This document shows positions 55,184-63,734 of a DNA stretch of 64,000 nucleotides, piece after piece. This DNA is from Methanococcoides burtonii DSM 6242 (lineage in GTDB: Archaea > Halobacteriota > Methanosarcinia > Methanosarcinales > Methanosarcinaceae), in NCBI RefSeq assembly GCF_000013725.1, contig NC_007955.1:1395579-1459578 (forward strand), read 5' to 3'. The first letter of the stretch is position 1. Every line of letters begins with the position of its first letter. Made by a program: the position numbers and the translations under genes. The notes under the pieces are model-generated. The model saw only the letters and a program-made list of their open reading frames with translations, did no database searches and was not told where the DNA came from.

Positions 55184-55714
55184 ATGAGAATACTTGCTAT
55201 TTCTGACACACATCTCAAGGGAGGAGATATACCCCCCACTTTCAGAGGATTAGTAGATGACTGCGATATGATCGCCCATGCTGGCGATTTCACATCAAAT
55301 GAATGCTATAATGCATTTGCAGCTACAGGTAAACTTAAGGCTGTACATGGAAATTCAGATAATTCAGAATTAAAACAATTATTGCCTGAAAGACTTGTTT
55401 TTGAAACAGAAGGAATTAAGATAGGGATAGTTCATGAAGGATCCCTATCCATTATGGATACGACCGCTTTGCGTTATCTGGCTCTTGAGATGGGAGTTGA
55501 TGTCCTTATATTCGGACACATTCACAGACCATTGATCGAAAAAAGTGATGTGATACTGATATGCCCGGGTTCGCCTACAGAACCACGTCAATCTGATCCA
55601 TCCGTGGTATTGATAGATATTAAAGATGGAAAAATATTGCCACGTATCGTTGAGATAGAAGGAAAAACATGCGGAGCCATCGATTTTTCACGAGATCTTG
55701 AAAAAGATAGATAA
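55184..55714 (+). CDS. YfcE/MJ0936-type metallophosphoesterase
   Basis: A 176-residue calcineurin-like phosphoesterase. The metal-binding motifs are in place: ISDTHLKG (residues 5-12), HAGDF near 34, HGNSDNSEL near 57, and VHEGS and FGHIHRP near 88 and 117. The MJ0936 family shows phosphodiesterase activity with artificial substrates; the natural one is unknown. It is third in the operon after two transcription factors, which might respond to its product. A 10-bp dyad (AAAGATAGAT / ATCTATCTTT) lies across its stop codon and may aid termination. Confidence 0.85.
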   Translation: MRILAISDTHLKGGDIPPTFRGLVDDCDMIAHAGDFTSNECYNAFAATGKLKAVHGNSDNSELKQLLPERLVFETEGIKIGIVHEGSLSIMDTTALRYLALEMGVDVLIFGHIHRPLIEKSDVILICPGSPTEPRQSDPSVVLIDIKDGKILPRIVEIEGKTCGAIDFSRDLEKDR

Positions 55715-55870
55715 AAAATAGAATTCGTGAAGATCTATCTTTCCTAACCCATACATTTTTTATTTTGAACACAACACCAATGTTATGAAGACTGAAGTTT
55801 ACATTATCACCAAATGTCAGTATCTCATTAACATTTGAGAATTATTCCAGTCATAAGCATCAAAAAAGAA

Positions 55871-55891
55871 AACTGCACAAAATGTGCAGTT
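55871..55891 (-). terminator. Terminator of the RPA operon
   Basis: A perfect 9-bp stem (AACTGCACA / TGTGCAGTT) with a 3-base loop, 10 bases after the last stop. In the gene direction it is followed by TTCTTTTTTG. Confidence 0.75.
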
Positions 55892-55900
55892 GTTAAGATA

Positions 55901-56467
55901 TCAGATATCTTCTTTCAATGATCTCAAAGCTTCCCTGACCATTGATGAATAATGATCTTTATCAGTATTATAGTGCTCTTTTGCTTTGATGACATTGGAA
56001 TCCATATTATCAAGGTCCTTTACACGCTCAAGAGTTCGCCTCGCTGTATCCTCAACCCAGAGGTCACGTGTTGTGACATCGACAATCGAGATAGATTCTG
56101 GCCTTACTGATGTCAGAACAGTACCTTCTGCAGTTGTATAAGTGCTTGGTTTACCTACGATAGCTACAAAAGCAGGAGTTTCACATTCTGCAAGGGCCTG
56201 AGCGGCTTCCGGTTGATACTGACCTGCATAGATCATGAATGAACCCGTAGGATCAGACACTCGACCTCTCCAATACTCAGAATCCGTACCTATATCCTCT
56301 TTCTCGATGAGAGTACCTACAATGAAAAGGCGATTTACCTTTGCACCGGTAGGTGTCAGCAGATATTGAGGAGAATACTGATCATCTCCGTCCTTGAAGG
56401 TCAGATTGGATTCTCTGAATTCCTGTGCAAAAACACGCCTTGAAACTTCCCTAACGTAGCCAGCCAT
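55901..56467 (-). CDS. RPA-associated protein (COG3390-type)
   Basis: A 188-residue OB-fold protein encoded immediately after the RPA gene, with the ATG starting directly after its stop. The segment RRVFAQEFRESNLTF, followed by a compact core (NRLFIVGTLIEKEDIG) and FMIYAGQYQPEAAQALAE, fits the archaeal RPA-associated family found next to the two-OB-fold RPA in Methanosarcina. It likely forms part of a single-strand DNA-binding complex in replication and repair. GGAGATGATCTAA supplies the ribosome-binding site. Confidence 0.85.
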   Translation of the reverse strand: MAGYVREVSRRVFAQEFRESNLTFKDGDDQYSPQYLLTPTGAKVNRLFIVGTLIEKEDIGTDSEYWRGRVSDPTGSFMIYAGQYQPEAAQALAECETPAFVAIVGKPSTYTTAEGTVLTSVRPESISIVDVTTRDLWVEDTARRTLERVKDLDNMDSNVIKAKEHYNTDKDHYSSMVREALRSLKEDI

Positions 56468-57748
56468 TTAGATCATCTCCGCATCTGCAATAAGTTCACC
56501 AAGCTTTTCCAGGTCCACTCCACCCTGCGGTTCAATTGAATCCACAAGAATATAGCGATCAACTTTAGAACCGGTCACCATGAAATATTTTCCAAGTAAT
56601 TTCAACTTCATCTGATCGAGAACAACGCCCTGATCAAGTGCATCCGCAGCCATGGAAATCGCATTATCCAGAGTGATACCACTTACCTGTTCAGCAAGTT
56701 CTCTTTTAAGGATAGATTCCTGTGCAATGTTACCATCATCAAGAACAGCCTTGATACGAAGATCATAAGTGCCATCGACTTTCCCATGCTCCATACAGGC
56801 ACCTTTCGTGAGTGCTCTTTTACACTCCGGACAACGTTTGATCAATCCTGAACCTGACTGTACATCTACCATTGCACCAGCAAATGTTATGGAGGTGGAA
56901 GCAATCTCTATATCTTCATCAAGTTCTTCTATAGAACTGTTCTTGTTTAGAGTTATCTCAAATTTGTCATTCCACTCTTGTGCAACGACATTATTGAAAA
57001 GATAACTATTCCCCTCTGTGAGATCTAACAGATCCGCACTTGTCCATTTGATGAATTTGATAGTACCCGTACTATCTCCGACCAATCCTACCTGAGATAT
57101 AGATTCATGGGAATTATCCCATAACTGAGCCACCTTTGCTTTAATAGACACCCATTTTCCATCTTCGGTAATATCAACAACATTAACCATTGGTGCAGGC
57201 TGACCATCCCCGGCCCCGCCCATCGGAGATGAAATAACTTCAACGTCCTCATCGAGTTCTTCTACCACAGTGTTCTTGTTAAGAGTTACTTCAAACCTTC
57301 CATTCCATTCATTGCTAACAATATTCTTGAAATAGTAGCTTTTTCCTTCTTCAACATCAGGGATTATGTCACGTGACCATTTGATGAACTTTATTGTAGC
57401 AGTCTCATCACCGATGATACCTACCTGTGAAACAGATTCATGGGAACTATCCCATAACTGTAATACCTTTGCCCTGATGTTCACCCATTTTCCACCCTCA
57501 TCGATCTCATTGAGCTTAACATCGGGTGTTGACCTCGAATCCGGTGTTGTTGACTGACCACCAAAAAAAGCATTTCTGTCGAGATCATTTTCCTTTAAGA
57601 AATAGGTAATGACACTTCTGCGAGCTTCATCAAGAGGAACTTTGAATTTAGTCACCAATTTATCAAGGCGTTCTGTAATGTCCTCAATTGGTATATCTAC
57701 ACCAAGTTCCAAAAATTTTGCTTTTATATTCTCTGCTGTTTTATCCAT
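56468..57748 (-). CDS. rpa: Replication factor A (RPA) with two OB folds and a zinc finger
   Basis: A 426-residue single-stranded DNA-binding protein. After a helical N-terminus, two OB folds follow (about 77-172 and 189-282) that are close copies of each other: WVNIRAKVLQLWDSSHESVSQVG against WVSIKAKVAQLWDNSHESISQVG. A zinc finger (CPECKRALTKGACMEHG) lies near 308-325. It matches the smaller multi-OB RPAs of Methanosarcina that work with the RPA-associated protein. GAGGAAATAAT precedes the ATG. Confidence 0.92.
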   Translation of the reverse strand: MDKTAENIKAKFLELGVDIPIEDITERLDKLVTKFKVPLDEARRSVITYFLKENDLDRNAFFGGQSTTPDSRSTPDVKLNEIDEGGKWVNIRAKVLQLWDSSHESVSQVGIIGDETATIKFIKWSRDIIPDVEEGKSYYFKNIVSNEWNGRFEVTLNKNTVVEELDEDVEVISSPMGGAGDGQPAPMVNVVDITEDGKWVSIKAKVAQLWDNSHESISQVGLVGDSTGTIKFIKWTSADLLDLTEGNSYLFNNVVAQEWNDKFEITLNKNSSIEELDEDIEIASTSITFAGAMVDVQSGSGLIKRCPECKRALTKGACMEHGKVDGTYDLRIKAVLDDGNIAQESILKRELAEQVSGITLDNAISMAADALDQGVVLDQMKLKLLGKYFMVTGSKVDRYILVDSIEPQGGVDLEKLGELIADAEMI

Positions 57749-57858
57749 ATTATTTCCTCAAGCCTCATGTTTGTTCCTGATAGAGAGGCAAATTAACTTA
57801 CATCATTTAAGTATAAATAATTAAAGTAAGCGGGGTGAAAGTAATCGCAGAGCTGAAA

Positions 57859-59691
57859 TTACCTACCCAAAAGGTCTGCAACAATCTTTGCTGCATCCCC
57901 TTCACCAATGACAGTTACCACATCATCGAATTCAAGTACGAGGTTACCGTTTGCAATGAACGATTGGTCGCCCCTCCTCACCATTAGCAGAAGACTGTCC
58001 TCAGGAAGAGACAACTCTTTAATGGATTTTCCGGCAACCTTTGGGTTTGTGACCTTGACCTCAAGTATATCCCCACCTTCCCCTACTTCGCACATGGAGA
58101 ACATGTGAGGCCTTCCAACCATATTATCGAGGAAAAGGGCAGTACTCATAGCAGGGCTCATTGCGCGTATCTCAAGGTCCCAAAATGCATGCAGATTTTC
58201 CATATTGTTTACCCTTGCAACGATCTGATCTTCCTTGAAACCGAACTTTGTCTTTGCGATCTGACATACCAGAAGATTGGTATTATCCTGATTGGTACTT
58301 GCAACGACATATTTTGCATTTTCAATACCGGCTTTTTTAAGGACATTCACATCTTCCGCATCGCCATGTACGACACGAATTCCAGATTTCATAAGGCGTT
58401 GGCAATGTTCCTCGGATGATTCAACGACAACTACATTTTCACCTCTTTTTTCAAATCTCTCCGCAAGTATTCTGCCGACTTCTCCTCCACCTACTACAAG
58501 GATTTCCATGGGTATCACTCCTAAAAACTTAGCAACATATTTAGACAGGGAACCTGTCATTAATACAGTAATAATAACAGTTAAAAATACCAGACCTACA
58601 AGCTCTTGCCCACCTTCAATGTTCAAACTATTCATTTTTATAGCAAAGTAAGTTGCAATGGATGCAGGTACAACTCCGCGAGGACCAACAAATGAGATGA
58701 ACAGCTTTTCTTTTGTCCTGAAATTAGTCCTTGCAGTACTAACGAAAACAGAAAGTGGCCTGACAAAGAACACCAACAACAATACAACAATGATCCCGGC
58801 AAAACCAATTCTGAAAATGTCCTCAAACTTCAACATTGCAGCCAGGAGAATGAATATCAAAGAAAGCATCATGAGCACAAGATCGGATTTGAATTCCTTC
58901 AGCGCGGCCTTGTAACGAACGTTAGAAGAACCTACAATAATACCGAACAGCGCTACTGCAAGGATTCCTGATTCCGCACCTAATGACTCAGCTATGACAA
59001 AAGTTGCTATCACGGATGTAAATGTAACAAAACGGACCACTTGCTCGGAAAGTACAGAACTTGATAAAAAACGAGTAAGCAAAAGACCACTTGCAATACC
59101 CATAGTAAGACCGATCATAGTTCTGTATACTATAAAGCTCACAGCTTCAAATCCTGAAAGCTGGGAAATAATCACCTCGAACACAAGTGCAGCCAGAATT
59201 ACACACACTGCATCATTAAGCACCCCTTCGAGTTCAAGCGTTTTGCTGACCCTATGGTTTACCCGTACCTGTCTCACAACAGGAGTTATCACAGTCGGCC
59301 CCGTCGCAGTTACCAAGGCACCGAATACCGCAGATATTTCCAGTGAAAGACCGACTATATAGTGGGTGAAAAGTGTTGCGAAGATGAATGTGATGATCAC
59401 ACCCACCGTAATAAGACTGAGCACACCTTGCTGGATAGACCTTATAGACTTCAGATCAATATGGAGCCCACCATCGAATACGATCACTGCAACGCATAAG
59501 GAGACAATTGCAGCAAGGCCTTCTCCAAGAAGAGAAGGGTCCAGAAGCCCAAGTACTTCAGGTCCTGCAATGATACCTTCTGCAAGCAGAAAAATAAGGA
59601 CGGGCATTTTGAAAAGTCTGCTCAGACTTTGTGCCACAAGGCTCATGACCAATACCGCAAGCGCGACCTGTAACAGATATATGGATTCCAC
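57859..59691 (-). CDS. CPA-type Na+(K+)/H+ antiporter with TrkA-N and TrkA-C domains
   Basis: A 610-residue membrane protein. Twelve or thirteen hydrophobic segments fill residues 1-385, with FDGGLHIDLKSIR, GALVTATGPTVITPV and LEGVLNDAVCVILAAL as typical antiporter motifs, including the ND pair for ion transport. A TrkA-N Rossmann domain begins at LVVGGGEVGRILAERFEKRG near 395 and a TrkA-C domain closes the protein, allowing nucleotide control. The start is GTG at 59691, seven bases after GGAG. Confidence 0.9.
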   Translation of the reverse strand: MESIYLLQVALAVLVMSLVAQSLSRLFKMPVLIFLLAEGIIAGPEVLGLLDPSLLGEGLAAIVSLCVAVIVFDGGLHIDLKSIRSIQQGVLSLITVGVIITFIFATLFTHYIVGLSLEISAVFGALVTATGPTVITPVVRQVRVNHRVSKTLELEGVLNDAVCVILAALVFEVIISQLSGFEAVSFIVYRTMIGLTMGIASGLLLTRFLSSSVLSEQVVRFVTFTSVIATFVIAESLGAESGILAVALFGIIVGSSNVRYKAALKEFKSDLVLMMLSLIFILLAAMLKFEDIFRIGFAGIIVVLLLVFFVRPLSVFVSTARTNFRTKEKLFISFVGPRGVVPASIATYFAIKMNSLNIEGGQELVGLVFLTVIITVLMTGSLSKYVAKFLGVIPMEILVVGGGEVGRILAERFEKRGENVVVVESSEEHCQRLMKSGIRVVHGDAEDVNVLKKAGIENAKYVVASTNQDNTNLLVCQIAKTKFGFKEDQIVARVNNMENLHAFWDLEIRAMSPAMSTALFLDNMVGRPHMFSMCEVGEGGDILEVKVTNPKVAGKSIKELSLPEDSLLLMVRRGDQSFIANGNLVLEFDDVVTVIGEGDAAKIVADLLGR

Positions 59692-59879
59692 TTTAAAACT
59701 CCAGAAAGCATTTAGGCATCTGCCTGAGTAATGTTAATAAGGATAAGGCAATTCAAATATAAATCTGTTTTCAAAAAAGACTAATATAATGGCGTTGAAA
59801 CCAAATGATTTTGAAAGATCACTAAAAAAAGAAAAGGTAAAAGGAAGACAGGGTAGACCCCTATCTGCTTTTATTGAAA

Positions 59880-61283
59880 TTATGCGATTGTTTCCCTGAA
59901 CTTATCACAGCAGTTGATGTCTATGCCGAGAAGCTTCTCGATGTTCATCTTAGCTGCAATACCCTTTGCACAACCTGGCACAGAGGTAATTACACCAATG
60001 TCGAGCTCTTCCCTGAGTTCCCTCATGACATACTCGTCGGAGAGATCTGCATTTGAAACACCAAGTTTCTTTGCAACGAAGTCCTTTGCTTCACCGATTC
60101 TCATGCTCTTGTCAAACTGCATCCTTGCAACAAGGTCACCAGCTGCTCTCATACCGGTCATACCGGAAGCCATGATGTGTGAGATTGGCATACCCATTGG
60201 GTCACCAACACCAATCTATATACCATCGACACCAGCGATCTCGACCATTGCCTTGCTTGCCCTTGTTACTGCATCTATTGGTGGGGTCTCAAGCATTGGG
60301 ATACCACCTACACCCATACCCATATCTGCATGACATGGAATTGTTGATGCCTCAACAGCTGCCTTTGTGAATGTTACTGAACGACCAAGGTTCCATGCAG
60401 ATGTCCTGCTGGTGTTGGTATTACATACAGGACCGAATATGTTTGCTCCTGCCTTTGCTACAAGTGGTGCCTGCTGGTGTGGCCACAGACCTGCAAGTAC
60501 TGTACCATCGTACTCAAGCTCTCCGTGCATACCGAGAACAAGTTCTCCTGCCATACCTGCTTCAATGTAGATTCCCGGGAATTCTTTCCTGAGTGCCTCG
60601 ATAGCATTAAGTGATGCATACATGTCACCGTCACCGGCTGCACCGATGGTATCGAAATTGACACCGTCACAACCAACATTCTGGAGTTTTTGCATGATCC
60701 AGGTCATGTCGCGGATACCGTGCTCTGCAGCATGAAAAATAGAATCCTGTGCTTCAGAGATCTTAAATGCTTTCATAAGATCACCAGGGTTCTCGAATGG
60801 ACCATCAGGAGTGTAGTAAAGACCCATGTTTGGCATTGCGCCATAGAGCATAGGAATGATCATGTTCTGCTGGCAGGACTCCATTGTCTGGCATTCCTGA
60901 GAGATGACAGGCTTTACGGGCTTGTAACTGTAGTCGATGTGACCGAGTTCCATTGTATCCGCACCAAAAGCACGCTCGTGGATCATTGAACCAACAAGTC
61001 TGCTTGCAGGAATACCTACACCACTGTTACCCTGGTCACCATCGATCCTGATAGCACCGATATCGTGAGTTACAGGAACTTCCATGCCTGGCTCCACACC
61101 GACGATCCTGCCAGGTGAAGTGATGATATCAAGCATATGATCCATTTCATTTTCAGAAAGTGCTGGAATGTCACCAAGGTCTGCTGCATCTGCACTACCT
61201 GCTTCGATGTCAGCTCTGATGTCTTCCTTTGTCATGAAGATCTTCTGACCGTCACCCATTCTTAAGAAATATTCTGTTGCCAT
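59880..61283 (-). CDS. mtbB: Dimethylamine:corrinoid methyltransferase MtbB with in-frame UAG (pyrrolysine)
   Basis: MtbB moves a methyl group from dimethylamine to the corrinoid of MtbC. The N-terminus [25 protein letters not shown] near 145 and the barrel-like C-terminal half match the family. Codon 356 is TAG (60216-60218), and the frame continues with [20 protein letters not shown] to TAA at 59880, giving 467 residues, the usual MtbB length with UAG at the known pyrrolysine position. GAGGTG precedes the ATG at 61283; earlier Met codons are not needed. It lies 18 bases after mtbC in one operon. The 3' side is T-rich with a weak AGGG/CCCT hairpin. Confidence 0.97.
60216..60218 (-). other. 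Pyrrolysine codon (UAG) in mtbB
   Basis: TAG at codon 356 in the context GVDGI-UAG-IGVGD, the established pyrrolysine site of dimethylamine methyltransferases. Confidence 0.97.
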
Positions 61284-61301
61284 ATTATACACCTCGAACG
61301 A

Positions 61302-61946
61302 TCAGAGAAGTAATTCTTTTGCTTTTGCGACAGCTTCGCTTGCATTTTCTGCATAGCAGTCTGCACCACATTTCTTTGCCCATGCATCAGTTGCTGGTGC
61401 GCCACCGACCATGACCTTTACCTTGTCCCTGAGTCCGTTCTCTTTGAGAAGCTCAATGACTTCTTTCTGGCCCTGAAGGGTTGTTGTCATAAGTGCGGAA
61501 AGACCGACCATGTCAGCGTTGGTTTCCTTTATCTTGTCAATGAAGTTCTGTACAGGAACATCCCTGCCAATGTCGTGGACTTCAAAGCCTGCTGCCTGAA
61601 GCATTGTTGATACGATTGCCTTACCAATGTCGTGAACGTCACCCTCGACGGTACCGTTTACGATAACACCGAGCTTAGTGGATGCGCCTTCGCCTGATGC
61701 AAGCTCGTCCTGGAGCATTTCAACACCAGCGGACATTGCGTCTGCTGCCATCATGACGTGTGGAAGGAAAAGCTTTCCTCTCTCGAAGAGTACACCAACT
61801 TCGTTCATGCCTGCTGCGAGACCATTGTCGATAAGTTCTACTGCTGGAGCCTTACCTTTTGCCTTCTCTACTGCAGCGATTACTTCATCTTTCTTGCAAC
61901 TTACTACCGCATCGGATAGTGTTTTAAATAATTCTTCGTTTGTCGT
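61302..61946 (-). CDS. mtbC: Dimethylamine corrinoid protein MtbC (apparent ACG start)
   Basis: A 214-residue corrinoid protein that shuttles the methyl group from MtbB to the methylcobamide:CoM methyltransferase. The B12-binding motif DxHxxG is EGDVHDIGKAIV near 102-109, with VGLSALMTTTL and VMVGGAPATDAWAKKCGAD following. An ATG-initiated frame would add about 37 residues with no family resemblance (from 62057). A perfect GGAGG stands 7 bases before ACG at 61946, at exactly the family's N-terminus (TNEELFKTLSDAV), so ACG is the likely start. It precedes mtbB. Confidence 0.93.
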   Translation of the reverse strand, partial: TTNEELFKTLSDAVVSCKKDEVIAAVEKAKGKAPAVELIDNGLAAGMNEVGVLFERGKLFLPHVMMAADAMSAGVEMLQDELASGEGASTKLGVIVNGTVEGDVHDIGKAIVSTMLQAAGFEVHDIGRDVPVQNFIDKIKETNADMVGLSALMTTTLQGQKEVIELLKENGLRDKVKVMVGGAPATDAWAKKCGADCYAENASEAVAKAKELLL

Positions 61947-62008
61947 TTTAAAACCTCCTTTGAAAACAATTCTATGACAATCCCAAAGGGACTTATAGAA
62001 AATTGAAA

Positions 62009-62071
62009 GTGTAGTTGGGGCGGATGCGCTGAGGCATATACCCCATCGTTTACCCAAAAGTCCAACTACAC
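62009..62071 (-). promoter_or_regulatory. Inverted repeat in the mtbC leader
   Basis: Two perfect 10-base arms, CCAACTACAC and GTGTAGTTGG (62062-62071 and 62009-62018), are separated by 43 bases in the 150-base gap between the small membrane-protein gene and mtbC. They could form an RNA stem that protects or delimits the mtbCB part of the transcript, or a protein-binding site. Confidence 0.45.
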
Positions 62072-62095
62072 ATATATATTTTGTGTTTTAGGTCT

Positions 62096-62254
62096 TCAGA
62101 ATTGGGACACGAATGTCCTGGCCTGCCACAATGCAATCAATGCAATAACAATGACTGCAACCATCCAAGTATATTCTGCTGCTGGCATAGGAGCGGTGGT
62201 CATATCATAACCAGGGCCATAGTAAGCAACTGTTAAATCATTCATTATACCCAT
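62096..62254 (-). CDS. Small single-span membrane protein of the methylamine cluster (52 aa)
   Basis: A 52-residue protein with one membrane segment at residues 30-43 (WMVAVIVIALIALW) and a polar, Tyr/Pro-rich N-terminus. Translation is well supported by AAGGAGG at 7 bases from the ATG at 62254. Its ribosome-binding site overlaps the stop of the preceding 98-residue gene. Lying between the permease and mtbC, it may assist MttP or anchor the methyltransferases; no function is known to me. Confidence 0.75.
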   Translation of the reverse strand: MGIMNDLTVAYYGPGYDMTTAPMPAAEYTWMVAVIVIALIALWQARTFVSQF

Positions 62255-62266
62255 ATCAAAACCTCC

Positions 62267-62563
62267 TTATACATACTCAAGACATGCATCTGATGCACGG
62301 GTCTTTCCGAAATCTGTGATGACATATTGGTGTAAAAGGAAACCTTTCTTATACACACCATCTTCATCTACTTTTGATTGTACTGATCTAAGCATACCAC
62401 CTGAAGCTAACTCAATGATATCGAAATTTATCGAATCCCTACCAAAGTTGTTGTTCATGTTGTATTCTTTCTGCATCTGTACAACGATCTCATTGTTCCA
62501 GTGTTCTTTCTCATCAGAGAATAGCTCAAGCAACCTAAATTTTATTGGACGTTCTCCAGCCAT
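62267..62563 (-). CDS. Small winged-helix-like protein in the methylamine cluster (98 aa)
   Basis: A 98-residue protein with a winged-helix-like pattern: MAGERPIKFRLLELFSDEKE, helix NEIVVQMQKEYNM, then SINFDIIELASGGMLRSVQS and a final strand-rich segment with ITDFGKTRAS resembling the wing of PadR/ArsR-type regulators. The ATG at 62563 has AGGTGA just upstream, better than the GTG three codons earlier. It starts directly after mttP and may regulate the cluster; this is inference. Confidence 0.7.
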   Translation of the reverse strand: MAGERPIKFRLLELFSDEKEHWNNEIVVQMQKEYNMNNNFGRDSINFDIIELASGGMLRSVQSKVDEDGVYKKGFLLHQYVITDFGKTRASDACLEYV

Positions 62564-62564
62564 A

Positions 62565-63611
62565 TTACTCACCTCTCAGAGATTCCATGTCACCTGTATC
62601 TTCAGAAATCATTACAAAGCTACCAAGGACACAAAGTGCACCACCGACAAGTACTGTCCATGCTGGCACCTGTGCCATGAATAGGTACATGAAGATAACA
62701 GCGCAAAGACCATAAAGATTCCCGATACCCTGACCCCTTCCAACACCGATAAGTGGGAAAGACTTGTACCAGGAGACGTAGCAGTAACCAAATGTGATAC
62801 CTGCAAATCCAAGTACCAGAATTGATAGTGGGTTGAATGCCTGAAGTGCATACTCAAGGATTGGATAACCAGCAATTGCTGCAATAGGTATAAGGATTAC
62901 CCAGTACAGGAGGCTCTCACCAAGGAATCTGATTGTAATTCCTACATCAGGTTCTGCGATGTCAAGACCTTTACCAGCGATTGCGCCTTCAATACCCCAC
63001 CCTAGTGCTGCCATCAGTCCACCAAGGTAACCAAGGTAGCTGATGCTACCAGAAGTGATCTCAGTAATTGCTCCACCAACGAAGATGGTTAGACCACCGA
63101 CAATGATGACAAGAATACCCATCCAGGCCCTCTTGGAGATCTGTTCACCATACCATTGTCTTGCAAGTACAGAACCAATCACAGGGTACATCAAAGCAGC
63201 AACTGCTGCGAATCCTGCTCCAATAAATCCAATAGCTATGAATGAACCAAGAATTGCGATTGGCCCACCAAATATAGATGCAAGGAAGAACCATTTACTA
63301 CATGGATGGAATTCCTTCAATGTTCTCTTCATCTCACCGAACTTACCAAGATATGCATTCCATATAAGAAGTGCAACAATAACAGTTAATGCATTGAATG
63401 CAGCTATCAAAAGAGCGACAACAATGGTTGCCATTGAACCACCATGTGTTGCATCAATGTCTACCCACATTGCATCAAATGGAGGTACTGCCCAGATAAT
63501 TGTACCAGGAACATACCATATACCCCATAAGATTGCACAGAACAAGGCCCACATATAACCTTTGTTCATTTTACGCTTATTTTCCAATTTCTTCAGTTCT
63601 CGAATATCCAA
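62565..63611 (-). CDS. mttP: Trimethylamine permease-like membrane protein MttP
   Basis: A 348-residue membrane protein with about ten helices and a soluble start (MDIRELKKLENKRKMNKGYMW). It matches the MttP/MtbP proteins encoded within methylamine methyltransferase clusters and thought to import methylamines. The start is TTG at 63611, five bases after GGAGGAGGAG; an ATG lies 14 codons later. It is followed without gap by the small winged-helix gene, and preceded by the mttC terminator. Confidence 0.88.
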   Translation of the reverse strand: MDIRELKKLENKRKMNKGYMWALFCAILWGIWYVPGTIIWAVPPFDAMWVDIDATHGGSMATIVVALLIAAFNALTVIVALLIWNAYLGKFGEMKRTLKEFHPCSKWFFLASIFGGPIAILGSFIAIGFIGAGFAAVAALMYPVIGSVLARQWYGEQISKRAWMGILVIIVGGLTIFVGGAITEITSGSISYLGYLGGLMAALGWGIEGAIAGKGLDIAEPDVGITIRFLGESLLYWVILIPIAAIAGYPILEYALQAFNPLSILVLGFAGITFGYCYVSWYKSFPLIGVGRGQGIGNLYGLCAVIFMYLFMAQVPAWTVLVGGALCVLGSFVMISEDTGDMESLRGE

Positions 63612-63697
63612 ATTGACTCCTCCTCCAACTATTAATAATAATTATGAGTGATACACGTATATATAATTATAGATAGAAATTCTAAAAAAAGGAAGAA

Positions 63698-63713
63698 GGA
63701 CCCGAGCGAGTCC
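63698..63713 (-). terminator. Hairpin with U-tract between mttC and mttP
   Basis: In the gene direction GGACTC-GCTC-GGGTCC forms a 6-bp stem with one G-U pair, followed by TTCTTCCTTTTTTTAG. It lies 22 bases after the mttC stop and may lower the amount of downstream mRNA relative to the abundant corrinoid protein. Confidence 0.6.
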
Positions 63714-63734
63714 CTTACCTTTTTATAGAGAGAT

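Noticed and set aside
61947-62057. 37-residue N-terminal extension of mtbC from the ATG at 62057
   Set aside because: No family resemblance, no ribosome-binding site at the ATG, and it crosses the inverted repeat; the ACG at 61946 has a perfect GGAGG.
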